From assembly GCA_905372355.1 (NCBI GenBank), contig CAJPOT010000016.1:1-36551 (forward strand): 36,551 nt of DNA. The letters are read 5' to 3'. Numbering within the stretch: the first letter of the stretch is position 1; every line of letters starts with the position of its first letter. This DNA comes from an uncultured Selenomonas sp. (lineage in GTDB: Bacteria > Bacillota > Negativicutes > Selenomonadales > Selenomonadaceae). Shown here one piece after another: positions 1 through 9,124 of the stretch. A model generated the notes under the pieces. That model was given only the letters and a program-made list of their open reading frames with translations. It searched no databases and was not told the origin of the DNA. Made by a program: the position numbers and the translations under genes.

Positions 1-19
1 TCTCCTCGATAGATACAGC

Positions 20-65
20 GCATCTGTGCAAATCTGGGCGACCTCATTTTATCATCGCTTCCTTG
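20..65 (-). repeat. Dispersed 46-nt repeat, copy 1 (downstream of acpP)
   Basis: This 46-nt stretch matches 2194-2240 at about 42 of 46 positions. On the minus strand it starts AAGGAAGCG and contains TGATAAAATGA, then CGCCCAGATTTGC and CAGATGCG. It follows the acpP terminator hairpin. About ten bases further on, at the very edge of the window, GAGGAGA looks like a ribosome binding site for a gene outside (fabF would be usual here). Both copies carry a mini-ORF starting M-(K/R)-(P/S)-P-R-F-A-Q-M-R. What it does is unknown. Confidence 0.75.
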
Positions 66-105
66 AGAAAATCCCGTGAAGAAACTTCACGGGATTTTCT
101 TCAAG
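62..105 (-). terminator. Hairpin terminator or attenuator after acpP
   Basis: Positions 67-81 and 85-99 form a perfect 15-bp stem with a 3-nt loop. After a one-base bulge the stem extends to 62-105. Read on the minus strand, the GC core is preceded by AAAA and followed by TTTTCTC, the layout of an intrinsic terminator. It begins about 24 bases past the acpP stop, before a probable next gene off the left edge. It may therefore lower readthrough and help make acpP more abundant than its downstream neighbour. Confidence 0.7.
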
Positions 106-128
106 AAAGGCAAGACGAGCACAGGGAT

Positions 129-374
129 TTACTTGCCCTCGTCTTCTTTGTGCTGGTCAATGTAAGTTACGACATCCTGAACGGTCTTGATCTTTTCCGC
201 TGCCTCGTCCGGAATCTCGATCCCGAACTCCTCCTCGAATGCCATGATGAGCTCAACGATGTCAAGGGAATCTGCTCCCAGATCGTCAATAAAAGTAGAA
301 TCGATGGAAACCTCATCCGCCTCAACGCCGAGCTGCTCCACAACGATATCTTTCACTTTATCAAAAGTCGCCAC
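129..374 (-). CDS. acpP: Acyl carrier protein
   Basis: This 81-residue acidic protein carries growing acyl chains on 4'-phosphopantetheine in the cytoplasm during type II fatty acid synthesis. The attachment site is Ser36 in the motif [12 protein letters not shown], which is canonical. Length and the acidic helix 2 (EFGIEIPDE) fit the family. The start codon is GTG (372-374), chosen because GGAGGGAGGTG lies seven bases upstream and no in-frame ATG gives the conserved N-terminus. It follows fabG by about 70 bases and is followed by a hairpin terminator. Identification is secure. Confidence 0.97.
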   Translation of the reverse strand: MATFDKVKDIVVEQLGVEADEVSIDSTFIDDLGADSLDIVELIMAFEEEFGIEIPDEAAEKIKTVQDVVTYIDQHKEDEGK

Positions 375-446
375 TACAATTCACCTCCCTCCGTTGCCTC
401 TTCTCGGGATTCACTGCCTTTTTCAATGTTTCCCTCTATATTTATA

Positions 447-2136
<1,690 letters not shown>

Positions 2137-2163
2137 CGAACCGACCTCTCTTTCCTTTAGGAA

Positions 2164-2182
2164 TGGCTGATACATTCAGCCA
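2164..2182. repeat. Short inverted repeat in the fabD leader
   Basis: TGGCTGA (2164-2170) and TCAGCCA (2176-2182) form a perfect 7-bp stem with a 5-nt loop between the dispersed repeat and the fabD ribosome site. No T-run follows on either strand, so it is not a standard terminator. It could be an RNA processing or stabilising hairpin, or a protein site. Confidence 0.5.
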
Positions 2183-2193
2183 GCCACCTTCAC

Positions 2194-2240
2194 GCATCTG
2201 CGCAAATCTGGGCGGCTTCATTTTATCAGCGCTTCCTTAG
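2194..2240 (-). repeat. Dispersed 46-nt repeat, copy 2 (fabK-fabD gap)
   Basis: This is the second copy of the element at 20-65, with four clear differences in 46 bases. It lies between the fabK stop and the fabD ribosome site. Three of the four differences fall in the conserved mini-ORF: one is silent, one changes Lys to Arg and one changes Pro to Ser. In this copy the frame stays open past the repeat and runs into the start of fabD out of frame. Possible roles are a promoter (it contains GATAAAAT), an RNA processing site or a mobile miniature element. Confidence 0.75.
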
Positions 2241-2261
2241 CTGAACACCTCTTCTTTGCCT

Positions 2262-3209
2262 TTATTTGCAATGCGCCTCGGCGCTTTTGACGGCACCGGG
2301 CAACCCCTCCACGATGTTATGGATGATGTCTGCGACGGGCAAAATATCATTGAGCATGCCCGAAATCTGTCCGATCATCACGGAGCCGTTCTCGACGTCG
2401 CCCTTGTGCGTCGCGAGGTTGAGCTTGCCTACACCGAGCTTGTCGAGCTCTTCCGTCGAAGCGCCTCTTCGTTCCATCTCTTCGAACTCGCGCGTGAGCT
2501 TATTCGCAAGGACGCGCACGGGATGCCCCGTCGAGCGCCCCGTGACGACCGTCGAGCGATCGCGCGCCTTCAGGACGAACTTCTTGTAGTTTTCGTGCGC
2601 GATACACTCCTTCGACAGTACGAAGCGCGTGCCCATCTGCACGCCCCATGCGCCGAGGGCGAACGCCGCCGCCATGCCGCGCGAATCACCGATGCCGCCC
2701 GCCGCGATGACAGGAACATCGACGGCGTCGACGACCTGCGGCACGAGCGCCATCGTCGTGATCTCGCCGACGTGCCCGCCCGACTCCGTCCCCTCAGCAA
2801 TGAGCGCGTCAACCCCCGTCCTGACGAGGCGTTTGGCAAGCGCGACGGAAGCGACGACGGGGATGACCTTGCTGCCGATCTCCTTGAGCGCCGGGATGTA
2901 CGCGCCGGGGTTGCCCGCTCCCGTCGTCACGACGGGCACGCGTTCATCGACGACGACCTGCATGACCTCCTTGACGAAGGGCGACATGAGCATGATGTTG
3001 ACGCCGAACGGCTTCTCGGTCCAGCCCTTGCACTTTTGAATTTCCGCGCGCAGGACGTCGGGCGGCATGTGTCCGGCGCCGATGATGCCAAGCCCCCCGG
3101 CGTTCGAGACGGCAGAAGCAAGCTCCGCCGTGCCGATCCAAGCCATGCCTCCCTGGAAGATTGGATACTTTATCCGCAGCATCTGACAAATACGATTTTC
3201 TTCAAACAT
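2262..3209 (-). CDS. fabK: Enoyl-ACP reductase II (FMN-dependent)
   Basis: A 315-residue FMN TIM-barrel enzyme that performs the last reduction of each fatty-acid elongation cycle. The N-terminus (YPIFQGGMAW), the VTTGAGNPG motif, the His in EGTESGGHVG and the FMN phosphate motif AAGGI match FabK as known from Streptococcus pneumoniae. FabK replaces the SDR-type FabI and confers triclosan tolerance in the family. AGGAGGAT sits eight bases before the ATG. It lies 24 bases after plsX, and no fabH is found between them as it is in many bacteria. The alternative, a nitronate monooxygenase, is less likely given the fab context. Confidence 0.94.
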   Translation of the reverse strand: MFEENRICQMLRIKYPIFQGGMAWIGTAELASAVSNAGGLGIIGAGHMPPDVLRAEIQKCKGWTEKPFGVNIMLMSPFVKEVMQVVVDERVPVVTTGAGNPGAYIPALKEIGSKVIPVVASVALAKRLVRTGVDALIAEGTESGGHVGEITTMALVPQVVDAVDVPVIAAGGIGDSRGMAAAFALGAWGVQMGTRFVLSKECIAHENYKKFVLKARDRSTVVTGRSTGHPVRVLANKLTREFEEMERRGASTEELDKLGVGKLNLATHKGDVENGSVMIGQISGMLNDILPVADIIHNIVEGLPGAVKSAEAHCK

Positions 3210-3233
3210 CCCTGATCCTCCTATACACCCATC

Positions 3234-4304
3234 TCACGACCGGACGGCTTCTGCGGCCGGCCCTTCCCCGTTCGCCGCAGGACACTTCCCACCGTCGTCC
3301 AAAGCCTCTTCACGTGCCAGATTCTCCTTGATATGAGCGAGGACGTCGCTCTCCACGTAGTCCTTGGCGACACGTATGGCGCTTGCGATGGACTTCGCGT
3401 TGGACGAGCCATGCGCGATGAGGCAGCAGCCGCGCACGCCAAGAAGCGGCGCACCGCCGTATTCCGACACGTCGATCGTCTTGCCGAGCTTCTTCAGCGC
3501 CGGCAGCAATAGGAACGCGCCGAGCCTCGCGAGAATCCCGCCGTTCTTCACGGCATCCTTCGCGAGACGCACGAGCGTCTTCGCCAACCCCTCCGCAAAT
3601 TTTAGCACAACATTACCGACAAATCCATCACAAACGACGACATCGAAATTCCCCTTGGGAATGTCGCGCCCTTCCGCGTTGCCGCAGAAGTTCACCGTCG
3701 TCATGGACTTCAATAGCGGGTACGTTGCCTGCGCCTGCTCATTTCCCTTCGTCTCTTCCTCGCCGATGTTCAAAAGACCGACGCGCGGCTTCGCTATGCC
3801 GAAGACATGCTCGGCGTAAAGCGCGCCCATGATGGCGCCCTGCACGAGATGCTTGGGCTTGCTGTCGACGTTCGCTCCCGAATCGAGGAGGAGCGTCACG
3901 CCCTTTGGCGTCGGCATCGGCGTCGCGATTGTCGGGCGATCCGCGCCAGCAATGCGTCCGAGAATAAACTGCGCTGCCGCCACTGCGCCGCCTGTCGAGC
4001 CAGCGGAGAGCACGGCGTCACAGGCACCTTCCTTGACGAGCCGCGTCGCGACGACGACGGAGGAGTCCTTCTTTTTGCGCACGGCAGTGACGGGATGTTC
4101 CCCCATCTCTATGACCTCGCTCGCGTGCAGCACAGAAATGCCCAAGTTCTGCCAGCCTTCCTCTTTGGCAAGGACTCGCATGATCTTCTTCTCATCCCCG
4201 ACAAGAACGATCTCGCAGCCATATTCCTTCGCAGCCCGAACTGCACCGAAGACAATTTGCTCCGGCGCATAATCCCCGCCCATGGCATCCACTGCAATCT
4301 TCAC
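3234..4304 (-). CDS. plsX: Phosphate acyltransferase PlsX
   Basis: A 356-residue protein that makes acyl-phosphate from acyl-ACP, linking fatty acid synthesis to phospholipid synthesis (PlsX/PlsY route). It begins VKIAVDAMGGDYAPE, the family signature, and carries VLSAGSTGGAV, LLDSGANVDSKP and CDGFVGNVVLK. The start is GTG at 4302-4304, with GGGGAGGAAAG seven bases upstream; a longer frame to 4337 has no ribosome site. The C-terminal 25 residues are a variable Gly/Ala/Glu-rich tail. It heads the plsX-fabK-fabD-fabG-acpP series. A separate promoter in the gap to rpmF was not convincing. Confidence 0.96.
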   Translation of the reverse strand: MKIAVDAMGGDYAPEQIVFGAVRAAKEYGCEIVLVGDEKKIMRVLAKEEGWQNLGISVLHASEVIEMGEHPVTAVRKKKDSSVVVATRLVKEGACDAVLSAGSTGGAVAAAQFILGRIAGADRPTIATPMPTPKGVTLLLDSGANVDSKPKHLVQGAIMGALYAEHVFGIAKPRVGLLNIGEEETKGNEQAQATYPLLKSMTTVNFCGNAEGRDIPKGNFDVVVCDGFVGNVVLKFAEGLAKTLVRLAKDAVKNGGILARLGAFLLLPALKKLGKTIDVSEYGGAPLLGVRGCCLIAHGSSNAKSIASAIRVAKDYVESDVLAHIKENLAREEALDDGGKCPAANGEGPAAEAVRS

Positions 4305-4379
4305 GAACGATCTTTCCTCCCCAGACACATGCCTCATTCTAGTATCTTCGCTGTATTTGCGATAATTCCTTTTAAGAAT

Positions 4380-4425
4380 ATAAAATAAAAGAATGAGCAG
4401 GACATAATCACTTACATCCTGCTCA
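4380..4425 (-). terminator. Intrinsic terminator after rpmF
   Basis: TGAGCAGGA (4394-4402) pairs with TCCTGCTCA (4417-4425) across a 14-nt loop. On the minus strand the stem is followed by TTCTTTTATTTTA. It begins 11 bases past the rpmF stop and separates yceD-rpmF from plsX, though partial readthrough into plsX is plausible because the genes often share transcripts. Confidence 0.75.
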
Positions 4426-4436
4426 CCCCAAATTTC

Positions 4437-4616
4437 TTACTCGTCCGCAGCAACGACTTCTCTGCCATCGTAGTAACCGCACTCGGGGCAAACACGATGG
4501 GGCATCTTCGGCTCATGACATTGCGGGCACGAAACGAAGCCGGGAGCTGTGAGCTTCCAATTCGCACGGCGCGAATCGCGGCGGGCTTTCGACATCTTAC
4601 GCTTAGGTACTGCCAT
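4437..4616 (-). CDS. rpmF: 50S ribosomal protein L32
   Basis: A 59-residue protein of the large ribosomal subunit. It begins [18 protein letters not shown], the standard L32 start, and has a C4 zinc ribbon with Cys30, Cys33, Cys43 and Cys46 (CPQC and CPEC). AGGAGGTG lies shortly before the ATG. It directly follows yceD and precedes plsX, a neighbourhood conserved in many bacteria. This is the zinc-binding, Cys-containing form of L32. Confidence 0.97.
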   Translation of the reverse strand: MAVPKRKMSKARRDSRRANWKLTAPGFVSCPQCHEPKMPHRVCPECGYYDGREVVAADE

Positions 4617-4643
4617 TCGGGAAACACCTCCTTACTGTGTGCA

Positions 4644-5144
4644 TCAAATCTTCTGCTTCTTCAAAAGCTGCTCCAAAGCCGCAAGCCTCGGATCAGGCAC
4701 AGCACGGTCACAGCCGCACTCACCCTCATTGAGGTTTGCACCACATTTTGGGCAAAGCCCGAGACAATCCGGCCGACAAACATTGTGAATCGGCTGAGCA
4801 GCAAGAAGCGTATCCCGAATCAGCGGCGAAATGTCCATCTTGTCGTCAACGATAGAAAGACCGCTTTCGTCGTCCGTTCGTCGGACTTCTTCATCAAACG
4901 CATAACTCTCCTCAGCGGAGAAATGCTCAAGGCATCGATCGCAGACGGCGTTTCTTTTGCAGCGCACACAGCCCGTGAGCCGGTAGGCCTCGCCCGTGCA
5001 GAGAATTTCGCCCGTGATCTCGACAGGCCCTTCTATGCGGCAATCCTCCGGCTCGGCGTCAAGCGCTTCTGCCGTCGTGACAAACGAAAAAGAAACGCCC
5101 CTGCCCATCGCGGCGTTTGCATCAGCAATACAAACCATCATCAT
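4644..5144 (-). CDS. yceD: YceD/DUF177 family protein
   Basis: A 166-residue protein of the DUF177 family, which is almost always encoded beside rpmF; members have been tied to large-ribosomal-subunit RNA metabolism. Seen here: a C-x2-C pair (CVRCKR), a further CDRC, the motif DISPLIRDTLLAAQP, and a C-terminal Cys-rich segment (CRPDCLGLCPKCGANLNEGECGC) that could bind zinc. The ATG at 5144 follows GAGGT by about ten bases, and a consensus promoter lies immediately upstream, giving a leader of about 13 bases. It is 27 bases from rpmF. Confidence 0.88.
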   Translation of the reverse strand: MMMVCIADANAAMGRGVSFSFVTTAEALDAEPEDCRIEGPVEITGEILCTGEAYRLTGCVRCKRNAVCDRCLEHFSAEESYAFDEEVRRTDDESGLSIVDDKMDISPLIRDTLLAAQPIHNVCRPDCLGLCPKCGANLNEGECGCDRAVPDPRLAALEQLLKKQKI

Positions 5145-5163
5145 TCTGCATCGACCTCAAGGT

Positions 5164-5192
5164 ATTATAGCAAGGCGTATTTTATTTGTCAA
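5164..5192 (-). promoter_or_regulatory. Consensus sigma-A promoter of yceD-rpmF
   Basis: On the minus strand TTGACA (5187-5192) and TATAAT (5164-5169) are separated by exactly 17 bases, a full match to consensus. Transcription should start near 5157, giving a very short leader containing the yceD ribosome site. A strong promoter suits a ribosomal protein gene. Confidence 0.88.
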
Positions 5193-5241
5193 GAAAATGC
5201 CGGGAGACCTTCCGCTTTCCACTCCTGCGGATACCTGCCGC

Positions 5242-6375
5242 TCATTCTTCCTCAATCTCGCGACTCGTCAGCAGATACTCGACCTTGACATCTGTGCGCA
5301 GGTTGAGATCCATAAACTCGCCATCCATCGTCTGCACGACGGGAAGTGCCGCGAGGCGTGACTCGTCGATGTAAATGATCTTGCCCGCTTCGCCATTCGA
5401 AAGCTTGACCCAATTTCCGTTCAAGGAATGGCAGACGCGGCGAATGAAACGGAAACCGAATTCCGTGTCGAGCTGCCCATTCATGATGTCGTCCGACAAA
5501 ATGTTAAACACTTCGAAAGGCGAGCGTTTCTTCGCGTAGGAGCGGTCCGACGCCATCGCATCGTACATGTCCATGATGGCGAGGACGCGTGCGAATTTGC
5601 CGATCTCTTCCTTGACGAGACCTCTCGGATAGCCCGAACCATCACCTCTCTCATGATATTGCAGCACAGCCTCGGCGATCTCCTTGTCCTCGCCCAAGCC
5701 TCCCGCCATGATCAGCTCATGTCCGAACTTCGGATGTTCCTGCATGATCTTGCGCTCATCAGGCGTCAAGACGCCCTCCTTGTCGAGCATCGCCTGCTCG
5801 ATGCGCAAATTGCCAATAAGGATGAGAGAGCCCGCCGTAATGAGGCGCAGCTGATCTTTCTGCGGCATCTTGAGCCACTTGCCCATAAGCCCTGCCAAAA
5901 TAGCCACATGGAGGCTATGATGGATGGTGTACTCACCTTTCGCCGTCATGTTGTGGATGTGCGCGACAGCTTTCGCACCCGAACAAAGCGGCAGGATGTT
6001 CTGTGCCAGAGTTTCTGCTGAATCTTTGTCGACAGAGCCGTGCGCCTTCGTGACTTCAAAGAGGGATTTCAGCTCGATGAAGCAATCGTCATAGTCCTTG
6101 ACGTACCCTTCGTCGAGAATCGGCTCCTTCAGCGGAATGATTTTCGCGGCTGCCCCCTGCACTCCCTGCGGCTTCTGAGGCATGGGAGATGGACCTTCTT
6201 CCCCGCCTTCTTCCCGAATTTCCACGGAGACAATGTTCCTCTCAGACAAGGAGTCAATCATCTGCTGATTGAGCACCGTACCCTCTCCCAAGAGGACAGA
6301 CATATCTTCCTTATAGACTGCCTGTCCGACGACCATGCCTTCCTTGAGCTGGTCTACTGCATACTTCTTCAGCAT
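5242..6375 (-). CDS. HD-GYP domain protein with degenerate HD motif
   Basis: A 377-residue cytoplasmic protein with an N-terminal module (KKYAVDQLKEGMVVGQAVY) common before HD-GYP domains, a Pro/Gly linker near residues 55-75 and an HD-GYP domain. HD-GYP proteins normally hydrolyse cyclic di-GMP with two or three metals. Here the motif normally reading LHDIGK is LILIGN, so the central His-Asp pair and Lys are lost, and the usual HHE is YHE. Still present are the first His (TIHHSLHVA), the His in QEHPKFG, the GYP triplet and the Asp in IMDMYDAM. The protein is therefore probably not a standard phosphodiesterase and may bind nucleotide or partner proteins. The start at 6375 is favoured by AAGGAG ten bases upstream. 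Confidence 0.85.
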   Translation of the reverse strand: MLKKYAVDQLKEGMVVGQAVYKEDMSVLLGEGTVLNQQMIDSLSERNIVSVEIREEGGEEGPSPMPQKPQGVQGAAAKIIPLKEPILDEGYVKDYDDCFIELKSLFEVTKAHGSVDKDSAETLAQNILPLCSGAKAVAHIHNMTAKGEYTIHHSLHVAILAGLMGKWLKMPQKDQLRLITAGSLILIGNLRIEQAMLDKEGVLTPDERKIMQEHPKFGHELIMAGGLGEDKEIAEAVLQYHERGDGSGYPRGLVKEEIGKFARVLAIMDMYDAMASDRSYAKKRSPFEVFNILSDDIMNGQLDTEFGFRFIRRVCHSLNGNWVKLSNGEAGKIIYIDESRLAALPVVQTMDGEFMDLNLRTDVKVEYLLTSREIEEE

Positions 6376-6433
6376 TCCGCCTGCACTCCTTCGCTTGAAA
6401 ACCAATTCTTACATCCCTAGGTTCACAGTCCCA

Positions 6434-6442
6434 ATTATAACA
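6434..6442 (-). promoter_or_regulatory. Extended -10 promoter of the HD-GYP gene
   Basis: The minus strand reads TGTTATAAT, an extended -10 box, about 60 bases before the chosen start. No good -35 box is at the right distance; upstream bases are an A/T tract. This is a single-element prediction. Confidence 0.5.
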
Positions 6443-6520
6443 TAAAAATTTTTCTAATGCTACAAATCCTTCATAGATTATGAAAAAATTCCGTGTGCGA
6501 GCTTCCTTAATATGATTCAT

Positions 6521-6549
6521 TTGCAGTCACCTATGCAATCTGCTATGAT
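6521..6549 (+). promoter_or_regulatory. Predicted promoter of the efflux operon
   Basis: TTGCAG (6521-6526) and TATGAT (6544-6549) are 17 bases apart, and TGC before the -10 makes it an extended -10. The -35 is a poor match. The start codon is about 45 bases from the -10 box. It is divergent from the HD-GYP promoter. Confidence 0.55.
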
Positions 6550-6593
6550 GAGGACATACGCATAGATCCTGCAAGCAAAGGAGGCAATTCTCC

Positions 6594-7595
6594 ATGAAGA
6601 CGCGAATAAAACTCCTACTCTTCTCTCTCGTGCTGCTCGCAGCGGGGAGCGGCGCGTACCTCTATCATGCGCACGAATACGCCATGCAGCACGAACGTGC
6701 AGCGCACCTCAGGCTATCGGGCAACGTCGACATCCGCGAGGTCACTCTCGCCTTCCGTCCGAGCGAACGTCTCTCTGAAATCCTCGTGGACGAAGGCGAT
6801 TCTGTCGAGGAGGGCCAGCTTCTCGCACGGCTCGACTCGGCGGAACTTGCACTGAACCTGCAAAAAGCAAAGGCGCAGACCAAGGCGCAGGAGGCCGTCT
6901 TGGAGAAGCTGAAAAACGGCACGCGCAGTGAAGAGATCCTCCAGGCGCAGGAAAACGTGCGCGCCGCAGCGGCCGCTTCCGCCAACGCCAGGGGCATCTA
7001 CGCACGCATGTTGGAAATCTACGAGACGAGCGAGGGCATCAGCCTGCAGGAGCTTGACAACGCGCGCGCCGCAGCCGATTCCGCCGAAGCGAAGACGAGA
7101 GCCGCCGAAGCTGCACTCGAAGAAGCGCGTACAGGCGCACGAGGCGAGGACATCCAACAGGCGGAAGCGACGCTTGACGCACTCCGCGCAGAAGAGGAGC
7201 GCCTCGCCCACCTGCTCACGCAGTACGAGCTTCGTGCGCCGTCGGCGGGCGTCATCCGCTCGCGCCTCCTCGAAGTCGGCGACATGGCTTCGCCCGCCAT
7301 GCCTGTCTTCAAGCTCTCCCTCATCGAGCGCAAGCAGGTGCGCGTCTATGTATCGGAAACCGATCTCAGCCGCATCCACGAAGGACAGAAGGCGCTCATC
7401 ACGACGACGAGCGAAGCCGACAATCCGCTCACCGGGACGGTCGGCTTCATTGCATCAACAGCGGAGTTCACGCCCAAGACGGTCGAGACCGAGGATCTTC
7501 GGACATCCCTCGTCTACGAAGTGCGCATCTCGGTCGACGATCCCGACAACCGCCTGCGCCTCGGCATGCCCGTGAATGCGCGGATAGACCTATGA
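6594..7595 (+). CDS. HlyD/YbhG-type efflux adaptor
   Basis: A 333-residue periplasmic adaptor expected to link the inner-membrane ABC exporter to an outer-membrane channel. Residues 5-24 are a hydrophobic signal anchor. A first lipoyl half follows (LSEILVDEGDSVEEGQLLARLD), then a long Ala/Glu/Arg-rich coiled-coil hairpin at about residues 75-205, then the second lipoyl half (YELRAPSAGVIRSRLLEVGD) and a beta-barrel domain. This is the order in YbhG and HlyD_D23 proteins. AAGGAGG lies nine bases before the ATG. The stop overlaps the next start by four bases (ATGA). No TolC-type channel gene is in the window. Confidence 0.9.
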   Translation: MKTRIKLLLFSLVLLAAGSGAYLYHAHEYAMQHERAAHLRLSGNVDIREVTLAFRPSERLSEILVDEGDSVEEGQLLARLDSAELALNLQKAKAQTKAQEAVLEKLKNGTRSEEILQAQENVRAAAAASANARGIYARMLEIYETSEGISLQELDNARAAADSAEAKTRAAEAALEEARTGARGEDIQQAEATLDALRAEEERLAHLLTQYELRAPSAGVIRSRLLEVGDMASPAMPVFKLSLIERKQVRVYVSETDLSRIHEGQKALITTTSEADNPLTGTVGFIASTAEFTPKTVETEDLRTSLVYEVRISVDDPDNRLRLGMPVNARIDL

Positions 7596-9124
7596 GGAGC
7601 AAAAGCACGCCCGCAGTAGAGGCCACGGCACTCGTCAAGACCTTCACGCCGAAGAACGCCCGCACCGTCACAGCACTCAGAGGTCTTGACTTCTCGGTGT
7701 CCGCAGGCGAGCTCACGGCGCTCGTCGGCCCGGACGGCGCGGGCAAGACGACACTGCTGCGGCTCATCGCGGGGCTGCTCGACAAGACGGCGGGCGATCT
7801 CCTCGTCCTCGGACACGATGTCACGAAAGAGCCGCAGAAGGTGCAGAGCCGCCTCAGCTACATGCCGCAGAAGTTCGGTCTCTACGAAGATCTGACCGTC
7901 GAGGAAAACATGCAGCTCTACGCCGATCTGCACGGCATAGAGCAAGAAGAGCGGCACAAGCGCTTCCCGCGCCTCCTGCACATGACGGGACTCACTCCGT
8001 TCACCGGTCGGCTCGCGGGCAATCTTTCGGGCGGCATGAAGCAGAAGCTCGGACTCCTCTGCACCCTCGTGCGCTCGCCCGACCTCCTGCTGCTCGACGA
8101 GCCGACCGCCGGCGTCGACCCCCTGTCGAGGCGCGAACTGTGGGAAATCCTCCAAGAGCAGGCGAGAGAAGCCGGCCTTTCCGTTCTCTGCGCGACCGCC
8201 TACATGTCGGAGGCGGCTCTTTGTCAGAAGGTCATCCTCCTTGATCGCGGGCGCATCCTCGCCGTCGGGACTCCCGACGAGGTGCGCCGCCCCCTGCACA
8301 GCATATTCGGCACATCGCCTACAAGCGCGGCACAGGCGCAGTTGGAAGACGCCGCTTCGGGAGAAAAGCGCTCCGCCATCATCGAGGTGCGCGACCTCGT
8401 AAAAAAATTCGGCGACTTCACGGCCGTTAACAACACCTCGTTCCAAGTGTATAAAGGAGAAGTCTTCGGTCTCCTCGGACCGAACGGCGCAGGCAAGACC
8501 ACGACCTTCCGCATGCTTTGCGGCCTCTTGCCCGCGACATCGGGCAAACTGCGCGTGGCGGGCGTCGACCTCGCGCGCGCACGCACGGAAGCTCGCGCAC
8601 AGATCGGCTACGTCGCGCAGAAGTTCTCCCTCTATCAGAACCTCACGGCACTCGAAAACCTGCGCTTCTTCGGCGGCATCTACGGGCTTCGTCCCAAGGC
8701 TCTTGCCGCACGCATCGAAGCCGTCCTCGCCGAATTCGATCTGAAAGAGCGCAAGAACGACCGCGCGGGCGATCTTCCCGGCGGCTACAAGCAGCGGCTC
8801 GCCATGGCGGCGGCGCTCCTGCACGAGCCGCCGCTCCTCTTCCTCGACGAGCCAACGAGCGGCATCGACCCGCGTGCGCGCCGCCTCTTCTGGCAGAAGA
8901 TCGACGCGCTTTCAAAGAGGGGCACGACGGTCATCATCACGACGCACTTCATGGAGGAAGCCGAATATTGCACGCGCATCCTCATCCAAGATCACGGCAC
9001 GATGCTCGTCCTCGGCAGCCCCGCCGAGATCCGCGCGCGCATGAAGATGCCCGCTGCCGACATGAACGATGTCTTCATCCGCATCGTGGAAGAAGCGCGC
9101 AGACGGGAGGAGGCAATAAGATGA
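7592..9124 (+). CDS. Duplicated ABC ATPase (YbhF-type)
   Basis: A 510-residue cytoplasmic protein with two ABC ATPase domains in one chain. Domain 1 has Walker A GPDGAGKT (46-53), signature LSGGMKQKL and Walker B LLLLDEPTAGVDP. Domain 2, from about residue 265, has Walker A GPNGAGKT, an altered signature LPGGYKQRL and Walker B LLFLDEPTSGIDP. It would power export through the two ABC-2 permeases encoded next, forming one transporter with the adaptor. Its start overlaps the adaptor stop and its stop overlaps the next start (both ATGA). Family members are linked to drug and toxic-compound efflux; the substrate cannot be read from the sequence. Confidence 0.92.
   Translation: MRSKSTPAVEATALVKTFTPKNARTVTALRGLDFSVSAGELTALVGPDGAGKTTLLRLIAGLLDKTAGDLLVLGHDVTKEPQKVQSRLSYMPQKFGLYEDLTVEENMQLYADLHGIEQEERHKRFPRLLHMTGLTPFTGRLAGNLSGGMKQKLGLLCTLVRSPDLLLLDEPTAGVDPLSRRELWEILQEQAREAGLSVLCATAYMSEAALCQKVILLDRGRILAVGTPDEVRRPLHSIFGTSPTSAAQAQLEDAASGEKRSAIIEVRDLVKKFGDFTAVNNTSFQVYKGEVFGLLGPNGAGKTTTFRMLCGLLPATSGKLRVAGVDLARARTEARAQIGYVAQKFSLYQNLTALENLRFFGGIYGLRPKALAARIEAVLAEFDLKERKNDRAGDLPGGYKQRLAMAAALLHEPPLLFLDEPTSGIDPRARRLFWQKIDALSKRGTTVIITTHFMEEAEYCTRILIQDHGTMLVLGSPAEIRARMKMPAADMNDVFIRIVEEARRREEAIR

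Noticed and set aside
4305..4380. Possible FapR-like operator or promoter before plsX
   Set aside because: Bases resemble part of a FapR half-site (ATACTAG) but the inverted repeat is not complete, and no good -35/-10 pair was found.
5193..5245. An 18-codon ORF overlapping the HD-GYP stop (ATGA)
   Set aside because: It ends inside the next promoter, shows no protein-like character and has no ribosome site of its own.
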